Shown here: positions 20,701-28,504 of the stretch, piece by piece
Numbering within the stretch: position 1 is the first letter of the stretch
How the letters are laid out: every line of letters starts with the position of its first letter
Notes under the pieces: generated by a model
Seen by the model: the letters and a program-made list of their open reading frames with translations, nothing else
What the model was told of the DNA's origin: nothing
Databases searched by the model: none
NCBI RefSeq assembly: GCF_011087585.1
Contig: NZ_VJOT01000068.1
Coordinates: 1 to 46,217, forward strand
Origin: Neochlamydia sp. AcF84
Lineage (GTDB): Bacteria; Chlamydiota; Chlamydiia; Chlamydiales; Parachlamydiaceae
Direction of reading: 5' to 3'
DNA length: 46,217 nucleotides
Translations under genes and position numbers: made by a program

Positions 20701-23700
20701 TTTTTGCTTATTCTTCGACAGGAATTGATCGATCAAGTTAAAGCATTTAAAGAGCCTGGCAACTGCGATCCTTTAACTTTAAAACGGGCTGTAGAGCTCG
20801 CTCATATCCTTTATTTTATAAAAGCTCACTGTCTTTTTTTAGTCGATGAGGTAGATTCCATATTAAACAGCTTGGAAGAGATTAATTTTCCCGCTGGACT
20901 AGAAGTTACTATTTCAAAAGATAGCCTAGAGGTCATTAAATCCATCTATGTTGTTCTTTCAACCGATTCAAAAATTGCCCCTTTATTGAATCTTTTAGAA
21001 GATAATCAAGCCTGCGTGGACAGGCAAACACTACAAGAGCAGGTCTTTCCTAGGCTCGTAAAAGTGCTTATAAGTGAATACCCATCTCTTTTTCCTTTAA
21101 TTTCTCCCACGAGCCACGCTTCTTTCAAAGTATCCTTGCAAGATTACATTTTGGAGAAAATAGATACGCGTCTGCTAAAAGGGATTAATGCTAACGATGA
21201 TCTTGAATTTTTAGACAGGTTAGAAATTAGAGAAAAAAAGGAGCGCAAACAGGCTAAGCGCCATCTTGAATTCTTGCGAAGCTTAGAAGCTTTAAAAAGG
21301 CAGCCGCAACGCTCCATTCAACGGGCCTTAGGAGCAGTTGCTTTAATAAAAGAATTGTGTAGTGAAATTTTACCGCTCGCTCTTGCTAAAGGGTTTAAAC
21401 AAAGATATGGCTTTACAGAGGAGGGCAAAATTATTCCTTACTTAGGAGTAGATGCTCCTAACCATACGGAATTTGCTAATATCTATGTGACCGCTTGTTG
21501 TTATTTCCAGGGAGCTATTAATGCGGGCGTGGATATAGCGCGCCTAATGAAATACCGGGATCAAATGCGGGAAGCTTCGCTGTATTATTCTGAAATCTAC
21601 CACTGTGCACCCGAAGAATCTGCTGAAGCTCAACACTTTAAAGCTCTCATTGGATTAGCATTGCATCAGGAATGGTCATCAGAACAACTACAAGCAACTC
21701 TTCAAGAAATAAATGCAAGCCCCCAGCGATGTATAGATTTTTATGCCGAGTTTTCTGACCAATTTTTGCGCTATCATAGCTCTTTATTAAGTTGTGGGCC
21801 CGCTGCGCTTAGTCACATGGGAGCGCAGTTTATCGGTTGCTCAGGTACATTAGGGAATAAAGATTCCTTTCCTAAAGAAATAGCAGACAGCTGTATTCTT
21901 GAGCAAGGGATCGAGGGGCGTATTTTAGTCAAGCTTACCCAGGATATCGCTAGCCAAAAAAGTTTTCTTTCAGAAATTGACAAAGCAACCCCTCATGAAA
22001 TATTAAATGCTATTTTAATAAAACGGACGCCTGATGCTGCTAGCCGTCTTAGAGCCTTAATTGATGCGAGCGGGATGCTAAAACGCTATTCTAACCAAGC
22101 AGTAGCAGAAGAGATTTTGAATTTCCAACCTTTAAAAGAGGAGATAGACGGCGTAGTATTTTTATGCAAAAGGGGGGCGCAAGAAAATTTTTTTCTCTTA
22201 AAAAGAGAACTTAAGGAACCTATTGCGCTAGCAATGACCCGCCGGGAAGAGTTTGAAAAGCAAGGCGTGCTTTTAGAAAGGGTCTTCATCTATTTTGATG
22301 AGCTAAGAGCGATAGGCTCTGATATACCTTTTAAAGCCAATGCTCTTGTGGCGATGACTTTTGATCCCTTATCCACTACATTGCGCACTATTTTGCAAGG
22401 AACTCTACGTGCTCGTAATTTCTTTCATGCTCAAAATGTAGACATTATTTTCCATAAAATGGCAGGAGAAGTTTTAACTAAAAACGTTAAAAATTTTCCT
22501 CATCATGCTCTTTATGAAATAGAAAGACTTTTTACTTGTGCCTTGCGTAATCAAAGTGAGGGAAAAAAAAGCCAATTATTGCAATCAGCTCTTCAGCAAG
22601 TGCGAGAAATCTATTGCGCAGCTGTTATTCAAAAAATCATGCAGGAATTGATGAATTCTACACTTGAGCTAGAAAGCCTTGAACTTTTCCAAGCGATGGA
22701 GTGGCTTTTCTACAGTTCTTTCAAAGAAGACCCTGCTAATCTTTTTCTAGATTTAAAAGAAAGGATGCCTGCCTATAAAGTTGTTCAAGAGTATTTTAAT
22801 ACTACCCATAGCCGTTTCAAAAAAGTGGGTTTTCCTTATTTTGAGGCCCTAGAATTACTACAGATTGAAGAAAAAGCGGAAAAAATTGTCAAATGGGCCG
22901 AAAATACTTTAACCTGGCATGTTCTTAAAGGTTCTTCATCTAATAGGGAGACACAAGTTTTTGTCCAAAAGCAAAAGGAAATTCAACTAGAAGTTAATGT
23001 GGAAATTCAAAAAGAATCGTTAAGGGAAGTGCAAAAGTATGCGGTCCGTGTAGATGCACCCGTTGCTGAGTCACTTCCCTGGTTAAAATTGAAGGAGTAC
23101 CCTGAAAGCTGCTTAGATTACAAGTTTCCTCATTTAACGACTTTCCGCAAATTGCTTAAACGTATTCCCTATGAAGCTTCTTATTACCAAATTTTTCCCT
23201 CCGATCTTTTTTTGACAGAAAATTTGGCTCGCTCTCATGAGATAGACCTTCCAGTTTTTCATAAAGCCCAGAAAAAGGCCGCCCATCTTCTTTTAATTCA
23301 AAAAGGCACCCACTTTCTTCCCCTGTTTATTGATCTTGAAGAAGCGGCTTTTTGGCGGCAGCAAATCAAGCATTACCGGCTTAAGGATTGCTGGTTACTG
23401 AACTTAGAAGGACACTTATTAAATGAAGAAAGTATACTTCCCCAAGAATGCCTAGCTATTACAAAACGGGCTCTTTGGTGGGCCCATTTTTTTAATGGAA
23501 ATGCTTGTTACTTGCGTGCTTATCCCAGCTTAGTAGAAAATGAGTTAAAAAAGGAAAATTATGAGCTAAAGTATCGTTTCTTAAGCCTAAAAACAGCAAG
23601 GGATCTCATTCAAAATCAAATACTTGCTATAGATCCTATTTTAGCTCAAAAACCTGTAGAGGTGCCAGTTTTTCATTTTAACAATAAAGCTGAGGAAACA

Positions 23701-25311
23701 AAATGGTTGAATCAAGAAATTGATCATTTAAACCAAGAGGCGCTAAATCAAGTACCCTGGCACTTTGCTCGTTTCTTTTCTAGTAAGCAAGTGGGGATGC
23801 TTAAGCGTGCTGGCTTTTTTGATTATTTGCCTGCCGAAGAGTTTGAGCATGTCACCTCTGAACAGGTAAAGCTAGTTCCTAATTACCGTTTGCGTCATCT
23901 GAGTCTGCCTGAGCAAATTGCCCAAGTGCCCGCAGAGAAAGTTTATTGGTTAAAAGGAAAGGCACTAAATTACTTGCCTAAGGAGCATTTGGGGCGCATT
24001 AATCCCGAGGAGCTAGTCAACTTAAGTAAAGAACGACAAAGATCTTATCAAATATTAAAAATTGATCTTTTAGGCTTAGAAGGTTTTGCTAAAACCGTCC
24101 GTCCCTGTATGGCCCCAGCTCTTCTGCCAGAATGTATAAAATTGATCCCTGATGAGTGCCTAGCCCATTTAACTCAGCTAGAACAGTTGCAACAAGTTGC
24201 GCCTGCTAAATATTATCTCTTGAATGCCTCGCAGTTTCATTTATTGCCTCCTCATGCTTGGCATTTGTTAAAAATTGAGGATTATAAAAAATATTTATTG
24301 GAAGAAAAAATTTTCCCTGAGGCCAAAGCGTTTATTCAAGCGATGAATCCTGCTTGGGTGAATGAAGTGGATCCTCGGTTAGCATCTTATTTTTCTAATG
24401 AGCAAGTGTTACAAATTAATCAACCCTGTCCCTTGCCCTATTTAAACATTGACCAACTAGAATTACTTGATGCCTCGCTGGCCTCCTATCTTGATTTATC
24501 CCAGATCGCTAAATTATCGATCTCTCATCGTCATTTAATCCAAACTTTAATAGATGGAGAGCAAATTTGCCATCTGTCTAAAGAAGGTTTGGCAGAACTT
24601 TCAGTCGAGCAAGTTAAGAAAATTTTTTGTCGCCAGACATTATTGCGCCTAGATAAAAAATTTTATCCCTATCTTTTAGCCAAGCAAATTGCTTTATTAC
24701 AGCCTGAATATACTTTAGATCAAGAAATTATTAATGCATTAGATGGAGGCCAAGTACAGCGGGTGGCTCCTCAGCATCTTTTACTTTTCCTTCCTTATCT
24801 AAACCTTGAGGCTTTAAGAAGCGTAAGTCCTTTGGTAATAGGAGAGGCTCAAGGAATGGCGGTAGAGACTTTTAAGAAGCTTACCTCTCTTCAAATCCAA
24901 AGTTTTTTAAGTATGAAAACCTTGCGACCTAAAGATTTGCTCAAGGCTTTAAAAAATTTGCTTCCTTCTCAATGGGGGAAGATGGAGGAAGTTTTTATCG
25001 AAACTTTCTTTTCTAATCAGCCAAGAGAAGTCATTAAAAATGTGCCCAAACAAAAAGTGCGATTTTTATCTAGAAAAGCTTTATTAATGTGGTATGATGC
25101 TGATAAAAAAATTAACAAACAGCGCGATACTGTGATAGGGGTGATGGCCCTTTTATTTTATCCTTTAGTCATCTTAAGCGCTGTAATGTTTGTCTTATTT
25201 GCTACCCCTAAGCGCTCTGTTGCAAGGCAATCTTTTTGTCAAATGGCTCTTTCACCCTTACGTATCCTCTCGCCCGAACGTTATTATCGCTTCATTAGTT
25301 CTTCCAAGTAA
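14710..25311 (+). CDS. Giant DUF3638/DUF3645-type P-loop ATPase, helicase-like
   Basis: A 3533-residue uninterrupted protein. Around residues 1890-2100 is the DUF3638 core: FRMRKDQAQLL, then Walker A MMMGGGKTSVI (K1912, T1913), then a Walker B-like VDEVD (D2046, E2047), the region called DUF3645. Further on are SF2-like motifs: CSGT (2377-2380) like helicase motif III, and QGTLRAR (2563-2569) like motif VI. This points to an ATP-driven translocase related to SecA or DEAD-type engines. The N-terminal ~1880 residues match no family I know. Residues about 3025-3457 contain degenerate ~20-40-residue repeats with EQ(V/I)xxL/xxP cores, then one membrane segment near 3474-3497. Similar giants are known mainly in fungi, plants and protists. 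Function and substrate are unknown. The gene lies between a 520-residue orphan and a glycosyltransferase. Confidence 0.8.
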   Translation: MNATHVLKSFLKEQKIFDNEISSLSLQTHPRAPLLDEAYDQLAEQISKIANFEEVAEALLTEENPNKIDPHSLLKIWIALATALPQLAPALDPEICEHLLYAFQKLLDNLTLTPSEITSRLFHLKENEIFILPLTYQTTWGQSLENVVLYRKNADDTFDIELFTVEKNSRKFFGEYAFGYEKAYPLRYYAAVPSDDLLGPNFQQPVAIHADILWKTSQALNVDEHACLVAFEPLHAYLIDPQFKSRLINSAHAHKLKAMTAFIHRWIEAQSPSPLFSLELYKAFMVISRLVLVLAIRKSIFACRSENLNARLGLLSKALITSARHLLKFKDSFSLRYLYGLYEAAVGTVEKLKEESEQLLREFIPAEDRFKSCKLAVNQPFLIKKSTQQCLQYLSSMESTLHSPLDPPSAKELSINIDGHVAKGAIDRLVDIEGKIKFFESYDYEWVIPYVTSAVMNLSLPHLESEWMRLSIQECRKALPLLSFFAEILAKHAFHQQGRFLSSLQNSGVRLLAIAYVLCEKLDDQKVLNQFKPAFKGYLALTTSPYFQCESYSCWRDRLDTLSFIKGWHVQGIKPVFLFPEKGKESFDDTADGCFAEEILQAYPAIKNEINQHYYHLKRRAHLDILQAVTPRQLLLAELVNVKIQNHLPYKLDLADSWINALSKLVNIAMHVHLLSDQRSRYHVGHENIVTFHQGLGFNLTYAKNHQKRFDFYLEGREKRIRLDANQRNLFSKEKWRENQNKTLKRFVAIEEEMSNLSLTFEEAAAEPTLTIVELLSKLKYQISNFKIDRFRFFLERYLFKIVIDKEGVEKFPLLEEFKLYPQVLNTVLKDFLGCTAIFAKNLNKGILSEESKCLLNLTIRLADLSLSLGCESINYTLKTFHDQWIIGLKACLQKTKMPEQQSADIRMLLLKLIELEKKENLSLQAWKEYLDQGPQLHKQLEQERIAMDAMTRAWWYNMRYHMWRHYNELSKTQPAFIQEIQKNKNVDFLSLSSRKGQYLPIPAAILKSVDFRRLFSDRVRVWQVDKSHPYIILSDPLTGTYRLSSKESFPLSLQRLLEGQWHLYLPPPQVAKCLHLPISLCQDSIWWINCENLVARGYYQAQPDKLWLLRNDQGAVVFQEGAEKGMRLELVENEEESLSNLEKCTGAFGMHYYTYAARYIHGILFDYRDRLIFPHILMPHGRPLVFERQDTDFYEKGGLDRKLGACFYAPSVFHRENGIKLTSTSLKIYGIEIKRKNGDLLRADEETSLILPFQRHVADRHSSIVYPMVEKGGIEAPSQLLAVEGIEIKVNLYGFCPETPKENLFAAYLSLLGKDYYQAFKFLHSIRPHHRLDQQERLILKWLIDSQVDACDHSATAAAVKLIAYKILIDQGIDLKGRGDPLNNPLTSLGEVYEHYLSHLSSVPPAFRLSLEIELWIAEDKEHLKIYSCQENKALLENRKQELRTGHKIVMTEKPAEILEKSLLARWRNPVLSGGEAPMDITLELIEGIERPVEMVLLPGQPYPVKAFAYHYLKLSSLYTAPLEKWELVYTLETLKIPHFIKISLKVALQKEDRAPLLPSLNSKKYAENSLHLQSWFEQLLATLPTFQLEATLIQKQSSQGEKKEEIKRGTIFQDLDFTYKVCQIIAKYKSISPFQIIQAIKEDFDNYTIYSSLPAKESCPFKIEGNEEDFFKNDLDFYRHEWYEGIELQNNAHHYLLPDFPTILQLDKILTTYAHESNDVGMINNIVRILNRRPTEINALIFAKLKEVNEDKIQMELEDGLKTIFFPTSSQKLAFLQQRNPYFLEEDLVALQRCIQEYLEWQISNKIIATVKNHLFSIIHIQSHHPLTWKDEPAAQEAWQAIGELLNPFESYSQDNQSYLETLLFEHISGFRMRKDQAQLLHLLIEKIFTENLGEYGPAAVFQMMMGGGKTSVILAKLAKLASKNARVPLFLAHPSQYPSLKSNLMNTQFKRLHQDVIDLDFNREDLASIKILYYLKAQLQHAKDKNYLILMKANFLLILRQELIDQVKAFKEPGNCDPLTLKRAVELAHILYFIKAHCLFLVDEVDSILNSLEEINFPAGLEVTISKDSLEVIKSIYVVLSTDSKIAPLLNLLEDNQACVDRQTLQEQVFPRLVKVLISEYPSLFPLISPTSHASFKVSLQDYILEKIDTRLLKGINANDDLEFLDRLEIREKKERKQAKRHLEFLRSLEALKRQPQRSIQRALGAVALIKELCSEILPLALAKGFKQRYGFTEEGKIIPYLGVDAPNHTEFANIYVTACCYFQGAINAGVDIARLMKYRDQMREASLYYSEIYHCAPEESAEAQHFKALIGLALHQEWSSEQLQATLQEINASPQRCIDFYAEFSDQFLRYHSSLLSCGPAALSHMGAQFIGCSGTLGNKDSFPKEIADSCILEQGIEGRILVKLTQDIASQKSFLSEIDKATPHEILNAILIKRTPDAASRLRALIDASGMLKRYSNQAVAEEILNFQPLKEEIDGVVFLCKRGAQENFFLLKRELKEPIALAMTRREEFEKQGVLLERVFIYFDELRAIGSDIPFKANALVAMTFDPLSTTLRTILQGTLRARNFFHAQNVDIIFHKMAGEVLTKNVKNFPHHALYEIERLFTCALRNQSEGKKSQLLQSALQQVREIYCAAVIQKIMQELMNSTLELESLELFQAMEWLFYSSFKEDPANLFLDLKERMPAYKVVQEYFNTTHSRFKKVGFPYFEALELLQIEEKAEKIVKWAENTLTWHVLKGSSSNRETQVFVQKQKEIQLEVNVEIQKESLREVQKYAVRVDAPVAESLPWLKLKEYPESCLDYKFPHLTTFRKLLKRIPYEASYYQIFPSDLFLTENLARSHEIDLPVFHKAQKKAAHLLLIQKGTHFLPLFIDLEEAAFWRQQIKHYRLKDCWLLNLEGHLLNEESILPQECLAITKRALWWAHFFNGNACYLRAYPSLVENELKKENYELKYRFLSLKTARDLIQNQILAIDPILAQKPVEVPVFHFNNKAEETKWLNQEIDHLNQEALNQVPWHFARFFSSKQVGMLKRAGFFDYLPAEEFEHVTSEQVKLVPNYRLRHLSLPEQIAQVPAEKVYWLKGKALNYLPKEHLGRINPEELVNLSKERQRSYQILKIDLLGLEGFAKTVRPCMAPALLPECIKLIPDECLAHLTQLEQLQQVAPAKYYLLNASQFHLLPPHAWHLLKIEDYKKYLLEEKIFPEAKAFIQAMNPAWVNEVDPRLASYFSNEQVLQINQPCPLPYLNIDQLELLDASLASYLDLSQIAKLSISHRHLIQTLIDGEQICHLSKEGLAELSVEQVKKIFCRQTLLRLDKKFYPYLLAKQIALLQPEYTLDQEIINALDGGQVQRVAPQHLLLFLPYLNLEALRSVSPLVIGEAQGMAVETFKKLTSLQIQSFLSMKTLRPKDLLKALKNLLPSQWGKMEEVFIETFFSNQPREVIKNVPKQKVRFLSRKALLMWYDADKKINKQRDTVIGVMALLFYPLVILSAVMFVLFATPKRSVARQSFCQMALSPLRILSPERYYRFISSSK

Positions 25312-25401
25312 AGCTCCTCTTCAAAAAGCTAATTTACTATTTAAGTTTTTTAATAAAGCCCTTTACATGTTATATAAAAATTTTTTCTAACAAGCGATGG
25401 T

Positions 25402-27744
25402 GTGTATAAAATGCAGGAATATCTAAAAAAATTTTTTGAATTTTATAGCCGGGGAGACCTAGTAGCTGCTGTCAGCCAGATTATCTACTCTCCAGAGCCT
25501 AGCTATGATACCCTTCAACCTGCCAACGAATGGGTAAAGCAGGTAATCAATTTTGTAGATGCAGCAGTTTTTGGTAAAAGCCTAGAAGCTAGATATCAAT
25601 TACTGCTTATAGATAATTTGCGGAAAAGCCATCCTCACCTATATGAGAAAGAAATTAATGATTTAAAAGTGGAAGAAAGTTTCTTATTGTTTCTTCTCTC
25701 GTTTGCTTGCCAGGAAAAAGAACATTCTAGCCTGGGTAAAAATGCTCCTCCTTTCCTTGAAAAAATTTTTCAAGCTGAACAAGGAAAGATACCTTTATCC
25801 CCTGAAGCTATCAAAGAGATTTTAGGGTTAGTCCCCAACAATTTTAAAACTCTATTTGAATTTCATTTACGTATGGCCGCTGGATGGCAAAACCTTCTCC
25901 AACGTAAGTCTTCTTATCTTTCAAGTCTTAATTGCCAATATGGGGAGGCTCATCCTTGGTATCCTTTACAATATTCTTTATTTCCCCCCTCTTTGGAAGA
26001 TGTGCCTTTAGATAGAATTGCTGTGATTTTCTTTGAGCCATTAAAGGAAGATTTTACAGGTTTTTTGGAAAAATTTAAGGAACGCCCCGCGGTTTTTGCC
26101 TTTACTTCCCTTGCTATTTTTTTTCAAATGCTGCAGTTTCCAGCTTTTGTACAAGCGGCGGGGGAAGCTCATCATCTTATTTATATTTTAGAATTTTACC
26201 CTCATGCGCAAATAAGCTCTCAAAATTTTAAAGATTTCTTGGGCAAAGAATTTTACCCCATTTTTTTTATTCCTACCTCTCATTTACGGGTGTATGCTCC
26301 CGCGTTGATGCAGGCTTTACAAGCTTGTTTTTTACAACCTTACTCAGAATTTAACGTGGATACCCCGCTAGGTAATGGGCTGTATGAAATTGCCAAGCGC
26401 CTATTGTTCTCTATTCAACAAGACCGCTTGGGCTTTAGTCGCCTACCTGCTTTACATATGCGAGAGGGACAGCTCAGGTGGCATGATACTCACAAGGGCT
26501 TGCCTTCTTCTAGCCAATCCCTGGGGCCTGAAGTTCAGGATAAAATGCAAATTTTGCTCTCTGATCTAGCTAAAAAAAGAGCGGTAAGAGCCCGCCTAGC
26601 AAAAGATAAAATAAAAGTAGCTCATATTGTTCCTCAAATTGCCTATGGAGGCCATGCTCCTACACGCTTACTACAGAATTTAGTACTTCATCATGATTCT
26701 TCAAAGATGGAACTCCTAGTAATAAGCACAGAAATATTAGCTGAAAATCTTTTAGAATATCCTCACAATTTTTATACCTCTTCCTCTTCTTTGCAAAGAG
26801 GGCGAGCACTAATTTGTCAATTCCAAACCTTAGGGGTTTCTACTCTTATCCATGAGAATCCGGCGACTTATTTGCATAGAGCTCATCATTTAAGCTCTTT
26901 GCTCAAAGAGGCTAAAATAGATGTAGCAGTTTTCCATGGTCCTGATACGGTTAATACGCTGGCGACACAGATGGTAGATGTGCCTTTAAGGGTTTTATTA
27001 GAGCATGGTAGCCAGCCTACTTATCCCGGCTTTGACCTAGCTATTGTTAGCACAGATACAGCTGTAGAAATTTACCAAGACTTATACAAGAAAATTCATA
27101 CGCAAGTTGTAGCTTTGCCTTTTGCTTTGGATGTCCGAAAAAACTGGCTCCCTCAGCCCTATGAAAAAAAATCTTTAGGATTACCTGAAGACTGCCTGGT
27201 CATGACTACTATATCTACTAAATTAGATACAAGATTGACAGCTGAGCTATGTTATGCCATAGCTGAAATTCTTCAAAAAGTCCCTCAGGCTGTCTATGCC
27301 CCTATAGGAGCTATTAGCAATTTAGGAAGGATAAAAAAAATATTCAAGGAGTATGGAGTAGATAATCGTTTCTATTATTTAGGGCCTTTGGCTAATCCCA
27401 GTCAATATGCACGCTCTATGCATCTATATTTAAATGAGTTTCCGGTGGGAAGTTGTTTGGCTATTTTAGATGCAATGGCTTCGGGTTGTCCTGTCGTCAC
27501 CATGTTTGATGTTAATGGTCCTCAGCAAGCTCGCTATGGGGGGATTTTCATGGGAATCGATCGCGCTGTGCATACAGGAAAGAAAGAAGAATATATTCAG
27601 CTTGCTTGCCATTTGTTAACCAATCCAGCCACTTATAAGGAGTGGTCTTATCATGCAAAAAAGCAATATGAGCAATTTGCTGATGTTAAAGGATATGTAA
27701 AGTCATTTGAAGAAATTATTTTTAAAGCTTACGGAGAATTTTAA
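25402..27744 (+). CDS. GT-B glycosyltransferase-like protein
   Basis: 780 residues. The N-terminal ~400 are helical and unrecognised. The C-terminal half starts with KIKVAHIVPQIAYGGHAPTR, a typical first Rossmann strand with a glycine loop. It ends with the nucleotide-sugar-binding region LNEFPVGSCLAILDAMASGCPVVT plus GPQQAR, as in GT4 and GT41/O-GlcNAc-transferase-like enzymes. It probably moves a sugar from a nucleotide donor to a protein or glycan; the acceptor is unknown. The frame opens with GTG 25402, with ATG 25411 as an alternative; neither has a strong ribosome site. It follows the giant ATPase by 90 bases, so co-transcription is likely. Confidence 0.72.
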   Translation: MYKMQEYLKKFFEFYSRGDLVAAVSQIIYSPEPSYDTLQPANEWVKQVINFVDAAVFGKSLEARYQLLLIDNLRKSHPHLYEKEINDLKVEESFLLFLLSFACQEKEHSSLGKNAPPFLEKIFQAEQGKIPLSPEAIKEILGLVPNNFKTLFEFHLRMAAGWQNLLQRKSSYLSSLNCQYGEAHPWYPLQYSLFPPSLEDVPLDRIAVIFFEPLKEDFTGFLEKFKERPAVFAFTSLAIFFQMLQFPAFVQAAGEAHHLIYILEFYPHAQISSQNFKDFLGKEFYPIFFIPTSHLRVYAPALMQALQACFLQPYSEFNVDTPLGNGLYEIAKRLLFSIQQDRLGFSRLPALHMREGQLRWHDTHKGLPSSSQSLGPEVQDKMQILLSDLAKKRAVRARLAKDKIKVAHIVPQIAYGGHAPTRLLQNLVLHHDSSKMELLVISTEILAENLLEYPHNFYTSSSSLQRGRALICQFQTLGVSTLIHENPATYLHRAHHLSSLLKEAKIDVAVFHGPDTVNTLATQMVDVPLRVLLEHGSQPTYPGFDLAIVSTDTAVEIYQDLYKKIHTQVVALPFALDVRKNWLPQPYEKKSLGLPEDCLVMTTISTKLDTRLTAELCYAIAEILQKVPQAVYAPIGAISNLGRIKKIFKEYGVDNRFYYLGPLANPSQYARSMHLYLNEFPVGSCLAILDAMASGCPVVTMFDVNGPQQARYGGIFMGIDRAVHTGKKEEYIQLACHLLTNPATYKEWSYHAKKQYEQFADVKGYVKSFEEIIFKAYGEF

Positions 27745-27803
27745 CCTTTAGGCACATCTGCCATTGGGCAAGAGGATCATTCGCTTGGATGAATAAAAGT
27801 TTA

Positions 27804-28100
27804 AACGGAAGTTTCATTTTTTTATAAGGGTAAAGTGAGTAATTTGTTTATTATTAAAAGCTTAGGTTTTTTTTAATTGTAGTCGCCAAAAAATTACTTA
27901 GACTGGCTTTCAGCAAATTTCAGAACCACGTCCCCAAAATAGACAAATGCTTGAGGCTTTAAAGATAGAGTTACCAAAAGTTTTGCCAAAAAATCATGCG
28001 CATGTAGTCACTAGGAAAAAGCGCCGGCAACAAATATAAACTGTTAACAATCAATAAATTGTTTACTACTGGTGGTATCTAAAAAAATGGAACTTCCGGT
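27804..28100 (+). mobile_element. 297-bp MITE-like element, copy 1
   Basis: The left end (27804-27824) and the reverse complement of the right end (28080-28100) agree at 19 of 21 positions, sharing GGAAGTT(T/C)CATTTTTTTA. A second copy of exactly the same length lies at 33104-33400 in the same orientation. The interior carries the 3' end of a transposase frame, so this is probably an internally deleted, non-autonomous insertion sequence. No target-site duplication was recognised. The sequence that opens the duplicated F-box upstream region begins at the very next base. Confidence 0.75.
27908..28039 (+). pseudogene. Transposase C-terminal relic inside MITE copy 1
   Basis: Frame 27908-28039 translates to 43 residues: FQQISEPRPQNRQMLEALKI, then ELPKVLPKNHAHVVTRKKRR. 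The ending LPKVLP-HxxVVTRKK resembles the C-terminus of IS1634-like (IS4 superfamily) transposases as I remember them. A stop immediately upstream cuts it off from any larger frame. The same frame exists in copy 2. Confidence 0.45.
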
Positions 28101-28504
28101 ATAATGGCAAGAAGTTTCTCTCTTTTTCTGCAGATTGCTAGGCTAAGAGAACAACCTTTCTTGACAGGAAGAAGCTAGGCCTATTGTATTTCATCATTCG
28201 ATAGACCAATTAATAAATTGCCCCAAAAAGAGCCATTTTATCAAATAAGGCAAAGAATCAATCTCATTCTTTTAGCCAAACCAAAATTGCCGCGTCACTT
28301 ACTCTCCAAAACCTGTGGCTGCTCCTGAATGCTTGGAAGTCCCCCCCTTTCCTTAAATCTATCTGAAATAAAAGCGTGGTAGATTGCCTGTGAGTTGTTA
28401 CTCATTGATAAGGATACGAATTCGTTTGACTTGCTTTTTTAATTCTTTATATTGTCTTTAAAAAACAAAAATACTAAGCAGTTATCATTGCCCAAGGAAA
28501 TAAA
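28101..28504 (+). repeat. Duplicated upstream block of F-box/LRR genes, copy 1
   Basis: About 404 bases from ATAATGGCAAGAAGTTTCTC to the start codon, repeated at 29981-30385 before the next F-box/LRR gene with scattered substitutions and small indels. Its left border coincides with the right end of MITE copy 1. It contains a C7 tract at 28341-28347 and the promoter at 28426-28453. No intact coding frame is present. Confidence 0.85.
28426..28453 (+). promoter_or_regulatory. Predicted promoter of F-box/LRR gene at 28505
   Basis: TTGACT (28426-28431), a 16-base spacer TGCTTTTTTAATTCTT, then TATATT (28448-28453). Spacer and both boxes are conserved in paralogous upstream regions. The start codon is 51 bases downstream of the -10. 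Confidence 0.75.

Noticed and set aside
28101-28420. Possible coding relic in the duplicated upstream block
   Set aside because: Some frames give short plausible stretches (SQTKIAASLTLQKLWLLLNA) but they are broken by stops in both copies and match nothing known to me.
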